64,000 bases of DNA from Micromonospora profundi (GTDB taxonomy: Bacteria > Actinomycetota > Actinomycetes > Mycobacteriales > Micromonosporaceae), in contig NZ_JAATJK010000001.1 in NCBI RefSeq assembly GCF_011927785.1, positions 1,860,001 through 1,924,000 on the forward strand, in the 5' to 3' direction. This document shows, in pieces, positions 16,765 to 23,759 of the stretch. The notes under the pieces were generated by a model, which was not told the origin of the DNA, did not search any database, and saw nothing but the letters and a program-made list of their open reading frames with translations. Each line of letters starts with the position of its first letter. Position 1 is the first letter of the stretch. A program made the position numbers and the translations under genes.

Positions 16765-16867
16765 CGGCCCGCCGCCAGCCTGGCCCGCCGAAGCAGGTGA
16801 CGGCTCGCCACTAGCGAGGCGAGGCGAGGTGACGGAGGACTCCGTTTCGCCGGCTGGCCCGGTGCCG

Positions 16868-17566
16868 TCAGCCGATGTCGGCCCGGGCCAGCGAGCCGGG
16901 CTCGGTGCCCGCCTGTGCGTGCACCTCGCCCGCAGGTGACCAGATCGCCGACCCGCCGGCCGCCTCGGTATAGCCACCACCCGTCGACCCCGCGAAGCTC
17001 GCCACCGCCACCCACACCCCGTGCGTCGTGGCGATCCGCCGCGCCCGCCCGTCCGTCACCGCCGCGTCGCACGCCGACTCCAGCACGCCCGCCGCGTACA
17101 CGTCGATCCCCAGCGCGGCCGTCTCCGCCGCGTGCGCGGCGACGCCCGTGTCCTTGCAGATCGCCAGCCCGACACGCCAGCCGTCCACATCCAGCACCGC
17201 CGGCGCGTCGCCCGGCCGGAACCGGCGGGCCTCCACGTCCCCCAGCCACATCTTCCGGTACGCGATCGTCACGCCGTCGCCGGTCACCGCCAGCGTGGCG
17301 ATGTGCTCACCGGCCACCGGCGCGCCGGCCAGCGCGAGGGTGCCCGTCTCGGCGCACGCCTCGACCAGCGGCGCCAACCGGGGATCCTCGACCGACACGA
17401 CAGGCCCCTGCAACTCGTACCCCGTCAAAGACAGCTCCGGAAAAACGACAACCCGGGCGCGCGCCGCGCGGACAGCGGCGGCGTGCGCCCGCGCGTTCTC
17501 CGCGACATCCAGAGGTGCGCACGGAGGTTGCGCCGCCGCGAGCCGCAGTGGGGTACGGTGCTGCAC
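16868..17566 (-). CDS. carbon-nitrogen hydrolase (nitrilase superfamily)
   Basis: 232 residues. The catalytic triad of the superfamily is visible: Glu in VVFPELSLTGYE, Lys in AYRKMWLGD and Cys in LAICKDTGV. The family hydrolyses amides or nitriles; substrate unknown. GTG 17566 is proposed because GGAGGAGG precedes it and the protein then begins just before LRLAAAQPPCAP, the usual first strand. A frame extended to 17722 would overlap the divergent DedA gene and adds unrelated sequence. Confidence 0.85.
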   Translation of the reverse strand: MQHRTPLRLAAAQPPCAPLDVAENARAHAAAVRAARARVVVFPELSLTGYELQGPVVSVEDPRLAPLVEACAETGTLALAGAPVAGEHIATLAVTGDGVTIAYRKMWLGDVEARRFRPGDAPAVLDVDGWRVGLAICKDTGVAAHAAETAALGIDVYAAGVLESACDAAVTDGRARRIATTHGVWVAVASFAGSTGGGYTEAAGGSAIWSPAGEVHAQAGTEPGSLARADIG

Positions 17567-17648
17567 GCCTCCTCCGGAAGGGGAGGCGTGCTCGGTCGGG
17601 CGGTGGCCCGCGTGGCCGACTCTCAGGAACACTTCGTAGCGTGGGGGC

Positions 17649-18443
17649 ATGATTCGAACGTCCCACGCCGTGCTCGCCACCGGAACCCCCGCCGCCGCGG
17701 CCGAACCGCCACAGGATGGCATCGTCGGCTACGTCACCGACCTGGTGGAACGACTCGGTGGGCCGGGCGCTGGCCTGGCGGTGGCACTGGAGAACCTGTT
17801 CCCGCCGATCCCAAGCGAGATCATCCTCCCGCTCGCGGGGTTCGTGGCCGCGCAGGGCCGGATGAGCCTCGCCGGGGCGATCTTCTGGACGACGCTCGGA
17901 TCGGTGGTCGGTGCCCTGGCGCTGTACTACATCGGCGCGTCACTGGGGCGTGACCGAACGCGCGCCATCGTGCAGCGGCTGCCGCTGGTGAAGCTCAGCG
18001 ACGTGGACCGGACCGAGGCGTGGTTCCTACGGCACGGCGTGAAGGCCGTCTTCTTCGGCCGGATGATTCCGATCTTCCGAAGCCTGATCTCCATCCCCGC
18101 CGGGGTGGAACGGATGCCGGTACGGATCTTCCTGCTCTACACCACGCTCGGCAGCCTCATCTGGAACAGCACCTTCGTGCTGGCCGGCTACCTGCTCGGC
18201 GACAACTGGCACCTCGTCGAGGGCTACGTCGGCATCCTCCAGAACGTCGTCATCGTGGTCTGTGTGGCCGGCGTGGCCTGGTTCGTCGGGTCCCGCGTAC
18301 TGCGCGCCCGCCGCGCGGCCCGCAACCCCGAGCCCGTCGTTGAGGTCACTCCCGACCCGATCCCCCCGACGCCGGGAGTGCCCGACCCGAGTGGGCGCGG
18401 AACGCTCTACCGGAGCGGCTCACAAAACCCCCACGAGCACTGA
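17649..18443 (+). CDS. DedA-family membrane protein
   Basis: 264 residues with several membrane segments. Family signatures are LENLFPPIPSEIILPLAGF near residue 50 and FFGRMIPIFRSLISIPAGVERM near 135 (the amphipathic re-entrant region with conserved Arg), followed by WNSTFVLAGYLLGDNW. DedA proteins are undecaprenyl-phosphate or phospholipid flippases/transporters; many support membrane homeostasis. The C-terminus is a soluble Pro-rich tail. ATG 17649 is used. It is the last gene before a long gene-poor region. Confidence 0.9.
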   Translation: MIRTSHAVLATGTPAAAAEPPQDGIVGYVTDLVERLGGPGAGLAVALENLFPPIPSEIILPLAGFVAAQGRMSLAGAIFWTTLGSVVGALALYYIGASLGRDRTRAIVQRLPLVKLSDVDRTEAWFLRHGVKAVFFGRMIPIFRSLISIPAGVERMPVRIFLLYTTLGSLIWNSTFVLAGYLLGDNWHLVEGYVGILQNVVIVVCVAGVAWFVGSRVLRARRAARNPEPVVEVTPDPIPPTPGVPDPSGRGTLYRSGSQNPHEH

Positions 18444-18838
18444 TGTAACGGCAGCGCCAGGCCGGGCCCGGGTGGCTGCGTGGTCGGGGCGGGAGTGCGC
18501 GGGTGGGCGCTGTCCGGTCCGGGCGTAGCTGCGTGGTCGGGCTGCGCTGTGGGTGAGGGTGCGCTGTGTGGCGTGGGCGCGCTGTGTGGCGTGGTGCGTT
18601 GCCTGAGTTGGATGCGCTGTGTGGTCGGGTGCGCTGCGCGGCATCGGCGTGCTGCGTGAGCTGGCGTGCTGCGTGAGCTGGTTCGCTGCGCGGCCTGGGT
18701 GCGCTGTGTGGCTGGTGCACGGCGCGGCTGGGTGCCGGCGCGGTGTCCTGGCCCGCTTTGCCCCCGTATGGGTGGTCCCTAGAGTCAGCGTCTCAGCCCT
18801 CCGCCCTCCTTTCAGCGCGGGTTGACCGCACGCAGCCC
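18444..18838. repeat. gene-free stretch of degenerate GCTGTGTGG-type repeats
   Basis: The + strand carries many variants of a short motif around TGCGCTGTGTGG and TGCGCTGCGCGGC with irregular spacing, densest at about 18540-18730. Open frames across it are very rich in His, Thr, Ala, Arg and Pro on the minus strand, with no domain, and look like repeat artefacts. I see no RNA gene or clear promoter here. Confidence 0.55.
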
Positions 18839-18839
18839 T

Positions 18840-18915
18840 TGATCGACTCGGGTTCCTTGTAGTCGGTGTGTCCGGCTGGGGTGGATGCCCCGGTTTCAAG
18901 GAACCGAGTCGATCA
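18840..18915. repeat. large imperfect palindrome, REP/MITE-like
   Basis: TGATCGACTCGGGTTCCTTG (18840-18859) pairs with 18897-18915 on the opposite strand; the arms match except for one extra C in the left arm. The loop is 37 bases. There is no following T-run and no gene ends nearby, so a simple terminator is unlikely. The edges (TGATCGACTC / GAGTCGATCA) look like element termini. Confidence 0.6.
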
Positions 18916-19015
18916 TCGCCTGGGTGCCCGGTTCGGTCGGCGTCCGCAGGCGTGGTGTGGGTGGTAAGTCCACTGGTGGGGGGTTTCGGGGTGTGACCGG
19001 TGGCATCCTCAGGCC

Positions 19016-19041
19016 GGAATCGTGGCGGCCCCGGCCGGGTT
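19016..19041 (+). promoter_or_regulatory. SigR-like promoter, copy 1 of 3
   Basis: GGAAT (19016-19020), 18 bases, GTT (19039-19041). This is the spacing and sequence known for Streptomyces SigR (thiol-stress ECF sigma) promoters. The spacer contains GGCCCCGGCC, shared with the other two copies. Confidence 0.5.
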
Positions 19042-19141
19042 ACATACCCTGACGATCGCAGTACGGCCGACCGCAGGCCACCCCTCACGGGGAGGATGCA
19101 CTGCTCGGCCGGAAGCGCTGCCCGGCCCGCTCGACGTGGTC

Positions 19142-19167
19142 GGAATGCGCGGCCCGGCCCGGTGGTT
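19142..19167 (+). promoter_or_regulatory. SigR-like promoter, copy 2 of 3
   Basis: GGAAT (19142-19146), exactly 18 bases, GTT (19165-19167). The downstream bases read GGTTACACA, as in copy 3. The spacer is again GGCCCGGCCC-rich. Confidence 0.5.
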
Positions 19168-19320
19168 ACACACTGGCTGAGCGACCGCACCAGCGGCGGG
19201 CGATGCCCGACGTTCGAGAGCAGAGCCCGCGCCAGCGACTCGCCGGCACCTCAGGGACTGACCCACGGACTTGACCTACGGGCTCGTCCAATCGGCTTTG
19301 CGAAACGATGGCCGACCCCG

Positions 19321-19346
19321 GGAATGGCCCCGGCCCCCGGGTGGTT
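19321..19346 (+). promoter_or_regulatory. SigR-like promoter, copy 3 of 3
   Basis: GGAAT (19321-19325), exactly 18 bases, GTT (19344-19346), with GGTGGTTACACA around the -10 as in copy 2. It is the closest of the three to the secreted-protein gene and would give a leader of about 150 bases. Confidence 0.5.
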
Positions 19347-19502
19347 ACACATGGACCGGCCGCTAGAGGCGCCCCCGCGCCCGGCCGCCGTGAATGACTT
19401 TCCCCCCTTTGTTGTTTGTGCAGCGCCGGACGAGGTGCTGACACCCGTGCGCCGCCCCCCGGTGGTGTGTGGGTGTTTCCTACCCCCGAAGGAGCTACCC
19501 CC

Positions 19503-20090
19503 ATGAACACGATCATTCGTAAGAGCATGTTGTCGGTTGCTGGTCTCGCGTTCGCCGGTGGTGTTTTCGCCGGCCCCATCGCTGCTCACGCCGCCACCCC
19601 GGTGGATGGCAAGCCCGTCGCGGTCGCGGTGCAGGCCGGCAAGCCTGACACCGGCAAGTTGATCCCGCACGGTACGCAGGGCGCGCAGTCCCGGATCGCC
19701 CTCAACGACGAGCAGACCGCGAATGTGAAGGCGATCATCGCCGCGACGAAGAAGGCCGGCATGCCTGAGCGGGCTGCGGTGATCTCGATCGGTACGAGTC
19801 TGCAGGAGTCGAAGTTGGAGAACCTGGGTCACCTGGGTGACCGCAACGATCATGACTCGCAGGGCTTGTTCCAGCAGCGCCCCTCCAGTGGTTGGGGTAC
19901 GCCGGAGCAGATCACCGACCCCGACTACTCCACCACCGCCTTTCTGAAGGGTTTGAAGCAGGTTGACGGGTGGCAGGACATGCCGTTGACCGTGGCCGCG
20001 CAGACGGTGCAGGTGTCGGCGTACCCGGACGCCTACGCCCAGTGGGAGCAGCAGGCCGCTGATCTGGTCGCCCAGTACTGGAACAGCTGA
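19503..20090 (+). CDS. secreted lysozyme-like-fold protein
   Basis: 195 residues. A Sec signal peptide ends at about residue 31 (MLSVAGLAFAGGVFAGPIAAHA, cleaved before ATPVDG). After a basic linker comes a domain with TSLQESKLENLGHLGDRNDH, then SQGLFQQRPSSGWGTPEQITD and AFLKGLKQVDGWQDM. This block, with its candidate catalytic Glu in LQES and the DSxGLFQQRP motif, is common in actinobacterial cell-wall proteins and resembles a lytic transglycosylase/lysozyme fold. It likely acts on peptidoglycan outside the cell. ATG 19503 has GAAGGAG 8 bases upstream. It follows a roughly 490-base leader region with three near-identical promoter-like blocks, and a strong terminator follows. Confidence 0.82.
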   Translation: MNTIIRKSMLSVAGLAFAGGVFAGPIAAHAATPVDGKPVAVAVQAGKPDTGKLIPHGTQGAQSRIALNDEQTANVKAIIAATKKAGMPERAAVISIGTSLQESKLENLGHLGDRNDHDSQGLFQQRPSSGWGTPEQITDPDYSTTAFLKGLKQVDGWQDMPLTVAAQTVQVSAYPDAYAQWEQQAADLVAQYWNS

Positions 20091-20113
20091 CCCACCTCAC
20101 AGCACCGCAAGAT

Positions 20114-20152
20114 CCGCTGGCCGGCACCCCACTCCGGGGTGCCGGCCAGCGG
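20114..20152 (+). terminator. terminator hairpin after the secreted-protein gene
   Basis: A perfect 17-base-pair stem (left arm 20114-20130, starting CCGCTGGCCGGC) with a 5-base ACTCC loop, 24 bases after the stop. There is no T-run, as is usual in this GC range. Confidence 0.75.
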
Positions 20153-20180
20153 CATGTCCACCGCCCGCATACCCGCCGTC

Positions 20181-20235
20181 GCTGAATCTTGGACAGTTTC
20201 CGTTAGCCACGGACGGAAACTGTCCAAGATTCAGC
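20181..20235. repeat. 23-bp perfect palindrome, REP-like
   Basis: Arms 20181-20203 and 20213-20235 are perfect inverted copies (beginning GCTGAATCTTGGACAG) around a 9-base loop. The stem is clearly AT-richer than its surroundings and follows another complete terminator by 29 bases, so termination alone would be redundant. It is likely a dispersed intergenic repeat. Confidence 0.6.
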
Positions 20236-20251
20236 CCCGCGACGGGCGCGA

Positions 20252-20309
20252 GTGCCGCGCGACGGGCACAGCAGGTGCGGGTGCCGCGCGACGGGCACAG
20301 TAGGTGCGG
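20252..20309 (+). repeat. 29-bp tandem repeat, two copies
   Basis: Units at 20252-20280 and 20281-20309 start GTGCCGCGCGACGGGCACAG and differ at one base (GCAGG versus GTAGG). A partial third copy (CCCCGCGACGGGC) lies at 20236-20248, directly against the 23-bp palindrome. Nothing suggests coding. Confidence 0.65.
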
Positions 20310-20553
20310 GTGCGGGTTGGGAACAAGGTTGTGGTGGGGCGGGTTGTGGACAGTGTCGGTGTGATCCAGTGTCCCCGGGCCTCACCTAATATCGCCGTCG
20401 CGGAATACCGTCAGGCTGGAGCCGCGTCGCGCCACTCGCCGAGAGGCGACCTGCACACCGACACCGGTGCCGCCCCCGACCCACCCGGTCGGGGGCGGCA
20501 CTGTCTCCGGCTCGGGTGCCCGACAGGTGCTTGATTCGCGGCACAATGCTCCG
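20310..20553. other. non-coding stretch upstream of the phosphatase gene
   Basis: This stretch carries no supportable gene. TTGTGGACA near 20344 and an AT-rich TAATATCG near 20397 are the only promoter-like elements I see, and they do not pair at usual spacing. A CCCGGTCGGGGGCGG-type GC block follows before the GTG at 20554. Confidence 0.4.
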
Positions 20554-20973
20554 GTGACTGTCGCGCAGCCCTGGTCCGAGCAGTCGGGTGTGCTCGTACT
20601 GCCCGGTGGGGCGACGGTGCGCGGACGCCGTGTCACCGCGACCGCGTCGCCGGCTGACTTCGCCCTGCTGTTGGCGCCCGGCCCGGTGCCGCCCTGGCCT
20701 CATCGGCGGATCCGGTGGCCCGACTTCTGGGTCCCGCTGGACCGGGCGGACGCGCTCGACGCCTTGCGGGACGCCCTGCGGCGGGCGTACGACGGTGAGC
20801 GCGTCGAGGTGGCGTGCAAGGGCGGGGTGGGTCGTACGGGTACGGCGTTGGCGGCGTTGGCGATCCTCGACGGTCTGCCCGTCGAGCGGGCGGTGCCGTG
20901 GGTGCGGGCGGGCTATCACCCGAAGGCGGTGGAGACGCCCTGGCAGCGGCGGTGGCTACGGTACGTCGCCTGA
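20554..20973 (+). CDS. protein-tyrosine/dual-specificity phosphatase-like protein
   Basis: 139 residues from GTG 20554. The phosphatase loop is VACKGGVGRTGTALAALAIL: CX5R followed by Thr, i.e. the CKGGVGRT form of the Cys-based phosphatase signature, with Ala instead of the usual His before Cys. The preceding RIRWPDFWVPLD provides the Asp-bearing loop typical of the fold, and HPKAVETPWQRRWL closes the domain. This compact form is frequent in actinomycetes and substrates are unknown. Confidence 0.82.
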   Translation: MTVAQPWSEQSGVLVLPGGATVRGRRVTATASPADFALLLAPGPVPPWPHRRIRWPDFWVPLDRADALDALRDALRRAYDGERVEVACKGGVGRTGTALAALAILDGLPVERAVPWVRAGYHPKAVETPWQRRWLRYVA

Positions 20974-21124
20974 CCTGTGGGTTTGGCTGGCGTAGTCGCT
21001 TGGCAGTGCCGCCCGTGGCCACCAGGTCGGCGGGTGTGCCCGTAGAGGCGGCCCGCCCGTGACCGAGACGATCCGTGGCGGCATCCGGTCCCGCCGGGCG
21101 ATCTTGTTGACTAGGGTCGGGCAC

Positions 21125-22540
21125 ATGAGAGCTGCGCTGTTGGCGGTGACGGCGACCGTCGCCCTGGTCGCTCCGGCGCCGGCCACCGCGCCTGCATCGG
21201 CGGCTCCCGGCACGGGGACCGCCGCCACGCAGGCTGGGGCAACAAGGGCCGTCGGCGCGAGAGGAGCCGCCGCCACGCAGGCAGGGACAACAAGGGCCGT
21301 CGGCGCGAGAGGAGCCGTCGCCACACAGGCTGGGGCAGCAAGCGCCGTCGGCGCGAGAGAGGCCGTCGCCCCACAGGCTGGAGCGTCAGGGACTGCCGCC
21401 GCGCCGGCCGGTGCCGCGCCGGCCGTGCGGTGCCCTCGCGTGCCGGCGCCTGCGGTGTCCCGGCCGCCCCGGCCCACGCCCCCGCCTGACGTTCCCGAGC
21501 AGCGGACCGTCGGCGGCGCCGGGCTGGCCACCAGCGGCCTGGTCGTGCCGGCCGGCGTGGGCGCTCCTCCGGCGATCACCGCCACGTCGTGGTTGGTCGC
21601 CGACCTGGACACCGGGCAGGTGCTCGGGGGCTGCGGCCCGCACGAGTACGGCACGCCGGCCAGCGTGCAGAAGCTGCTGCTGGCGGCCACCATGATGCCC
21701 CGGCTCGACCCGAAGCAGACGGTCACCGTCACCCCGGCGGACATGAACATCGAGCCCGGTTCGTCGGCAGTGGGCCTGGTCGCGGGTGGCCGGTACACGA
21801 TCGAGACGATCTGGTTGGGGTTGCTGCTCAACTCCGGCAACGAGGCGGCGAACGCCCTGGCCCGGTTGGGCGGCGGGTCCGACGGGGCGGCCGGTGGCGT
21901 CCGCGCCATGAACGAGCAGGCGTACCGCCTCGGCGCGCTCCAGACGCACGCTGTCACCCCGTCCGGCCTGGACAGCAAGGGCCAGTTCACCAGCGCGTAC
22001 GACCTGGCGCTGATCGCCCGCGCCTGTTTCGCCCAGCCGACCTTCCGGCGGTACGCGCTCACCGAGCAGACGACCATTCCGGCCCAGCCCGCGCAGCGCA
22101 CCAAGGGTTTCCAGATCCAGAACGAGAACCAGCTGATCTACCGGTACCCGGGCGCGTTGGGCGGCAAGACGGGCTTCACCGACCTGGCCCGGCACACCTA
22201 CGTGGGTGCTGCGGAGCGCGACGGGCGACGGCTCGTGGTGACGCTGCTGGGTGCCGAGCCGGCGCCGATGCGCGGCTGGGAGCAGGGTGCAGCACTGCTG
22301 GACTGGGGCTTCTCGCTGCCCCGTGATGCCGCCGTGGGCCGGCTGGTCGAGCCCGGCGAACTGACCGCCACGCCGTCTGCCGCGCCGTCGGCGTTGGCCG
22401 CACCCGGTGCGCCCCGGCCGGCCGCTGCCAGCGGCCCGCACCCCGGCGCGGGCTGGCTGTGGTTGGTGACCGCCGTGAGTGGCGCGGGGGTGCTGGTGCT
22501 GCTGGGCGGGCTGCTGTGGCGCCGCCGCCGGCTGCCCTGA
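21125..22540 (+). CDS. D-alanyl-D-alanine carboxypeptidase (PBP5/DacA type), membrane-anchored
   Basis: 471 residues. Signal peptide (MRAALLAVTATVALVAPAPATA), then a repetitive Ala/Gly/Arg stalk, then a penicillin-binding domain. Its active-site motifs are SVQK (SxxK) in TPASVQKLLLAATMM, SGN (SxN) in LLNSGNEAANAL and KTG in GGKTGFTDLARHTYV. A C-terminal membrane segment (LWLVTAVSGAGVLVLLGGLLW) and a basic tail RRRRLP anchor it. It trims the terminal D-Ala of peptidoglycan stem peptides. ATG 21125 is chosen because the signal peptide starts there; GTG 21059 is a longer alternative. The stalk contains 48-base tandem repeats. Confidence 0.92.
   Translation: MRAALLAVTATVALVAPAPATAPASAAPGTGTAATQAGATRAVGARGAAATQAGTTRAVGARGAVATQAGAASAVGAREAVAPQAGASGTAAAPAGAAPAVRCPRVPAPAVSRPPRPTPPPDVPEQRTVGGAGLATSGLVVPAGVGAPPAITATSWLVADLDTGQVLGGCGPHEYGTPASVQKLLLAATMMPRLDPKQTVTVTPADMNIEPGSSAVGLVAGGRYTIETIWLGLLLNSGNEAANALARLGGGSDGAAGGVRAMNEQAYRLGALQTHAVTPSGLDSKGQFTSAYDLALIARACFAQPTFRRYALTEQTTIPAQPAQRTKGFQIQNENQLIYRYPGALGGKTGFTDLARHTYVGAAERDGRRLVVTLLGAEPAPMRGWEQGAALLDWGFSLPRDAAVGRLVEPGELTATPSAAPSALAAPGAPRPAAASGPHPGAGWLWLVTAVSGAGVLVLLGGLLWRRRRLP
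21224..21385 (+). repeat. 48-bp tandem repeats inside the DD-carboxypeptidase gene
   Basis: Copies begin at 21224, 21272 and 21320, with a partial one at 21368. They encode ATQAGATRAVGARGAA and close variants in frame, forming an extracytoplasmic stalk between signal peptide and catalytic domain. Near-identity between copies suggests recent expansion. Confidence 0.8.
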
Positions 22541-22611
22541 ACGAATCGACAACCGGCTCTGGGATCCATAGACTCCGGTCGTTCTGGCACCACGAGTCCA
22601 GGAGGATCCCT

Positions 22612-23517
22612 GTGTCGAGTGAACTCGAACCGACCTCCGGTGCGGCGGTACCCCGCCGGCCGGTGCGCGCGCTCACCCGCCTCGCGGGCGTGGCGGCGCT
22701 CGCCGGGGCGCTGGTCGCCGGCGCCTCCGCCGCAGCGGTGGCGGCACCGAGCGCGGCCCGCGACGCGCTGACGGAATCAGGCGCGCCGAGCGCGGCCCGC
22801 GACGCCCTGACCGTGCCGAGCGCGGCCCGCGACGCGCTGACGGCGTCCGCCGTGTCGCCGGCCGCCGAGCGTCCGCCGCGCACCACGCACGGCCCCTGCG
22901 CGTACACCGAGACGCCTGACGAGCCGGCCGCCCGCCCTGTGCCGCTGCCGCCCGATCCCCGCCGTACGCCCGCTCGGGGTACCGTCCGGGTGACCCTGGC
23001 CACCAACCACGGGCCGATCGGGTTGACCCTGGACCGGGAGGCCGCGCCGTGCACCGTGCAGAGCTTCCTGCACCTGGTCGGCAAGCGGTTCTACGACCGC
23101 ACCTCGTGCCACCGGCTCACCGCGTACCCCACGCTGAGCGTCCTGCAGTGCGGCGACCCGTCGGGCACGGGCGAGGGCGGCCCGGGCTACCGCTACCGCG
23201 ATGAACTGCCGACCGACCTGCCGCCGGCGCCGACCGACCCGACCGGTGTCCGCCGGCTCTACGCCCGGGGCGTGCTGGCCATGGCCAACGCGGGGCCGGA
23301 CACCAACGGCAGCCAGTTCTTCCTGGTGTACGCCGACTCAGCGCTGCGCCCCAACTACACGATCTTCGGCGAGGTCGACGCCGCCGGGCTGGCGACCCTG
23401 GACCGGATCGCCGCCGGGGGAGTGGCGCCGACGGCCGAGGATCCCGCACCGGTCGACGGCGCGCCCGCGCTACCTGTCGACATCCGGCGGGCCGTCCGCT
23501 CCCACCACCACCACTGA
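22612..23517 (+). CDS. secreted peptidyl-prolyl cis-trans isomerase (cyclophilin)
   Basis: 301 residues. GTG 22612 has AGGAGG 6 bases upstream. A signal/anchor segment (LAGVAALAGALVAGASAAAVAA) is followed by three copies of PSAARDALT, then a cyclophilin domain. The domain starts VRVTLATNHGPIGLTLDREAAPCTV and has FYDRTSCHRLT, LAMANAGPDTNGSQFFLVYA and NYTIFGEV. The QFF and active-site Arg-like positions are kept. It is expected to help fold exported proteins. The C-terminus ends in four His. It follows the DD-carboxypeptidase gene by 71 bases on the same strand. Confidence 0.9.
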   Translation: MSSELEPTSGAAVPRRPVRALTRLAGVAALAGALVAGASAAAVAAPSAARDALTESGAPSAARDALTVPSAARDALTASAVSPAAERPPRTTHGPCAYTETPDEPAARPVPLPPDPRRTPARGTVRVTLATNHGPIGLTLDREAAPCTVQSFLHLVGKRFYDRTSCHRLTAYPTLSVLQCGDPSGTGEGGPGYRYRDELPTDLPPAPTDPTGVRRLYARGVLAMANAGPDTNGSQFFLVYADSALRPNYTIFGEVDAAGLATLDRIAAGGVAPTAEDPAPVDGAPALPVDIRRAVRSHHHH

Positions 23518-23523
23518 GGCGTA

Positions 23524-23558
23524 CGGCGCGGTGGGCGACTCGGGTCGCCCCCGCGCCG
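23524..23558. terminator. bidirectional terminator hairpin
   Basis: CGGCGCGG/CCGCGCCG outer arms and GGGCGAC/GTCGCCC inner arms form a long stem with one T/none bulge, 7 bases after the cyclophilin stop. It faces the convergent LacI gene. Confidence 0.65.
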
Positions 23559-23759
23559 GTACGTCAGGGGCCGGGTCGTGGTGAGGTCGCGCAGCCAGGT
23601 GAGAGCGGGATCGTCGGTGAAGTCGCCCAGCCACGTGCGGGCGGGACCGTCGTCGCCGAGCCGGGCGAAGGTCAGCAGTGCGAGCGACGGCTGGCGGACC
23701 GAAAATTTCGGCTGCCGGACCGGTACTGGCGAACCCAGGATCCGACTCGATTCAGCCCG

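Noticed and set aside
17649..17680. tRNA-like GATTCGAACGTCCCACGCC string
   Set aside because: It lies on the start codon of the DedA gene, and no cloverleaf can be formed around it.
18420..19190. A 256-codon minus-strand frame rich in His, Thr and Pro
   Set aside because: It covers the degenerate repeats, the palindrome and one promoter-like block, has no domain, and its composition matches repeat artefacts.
19347..19502. Possible c-di-AMP riboswitch ahead of the secreted lysozyme-like gene
   Set aside because: The diagnostic GAA-CCGACAGCT-ACCTCG block, present at 55700, is not found here.
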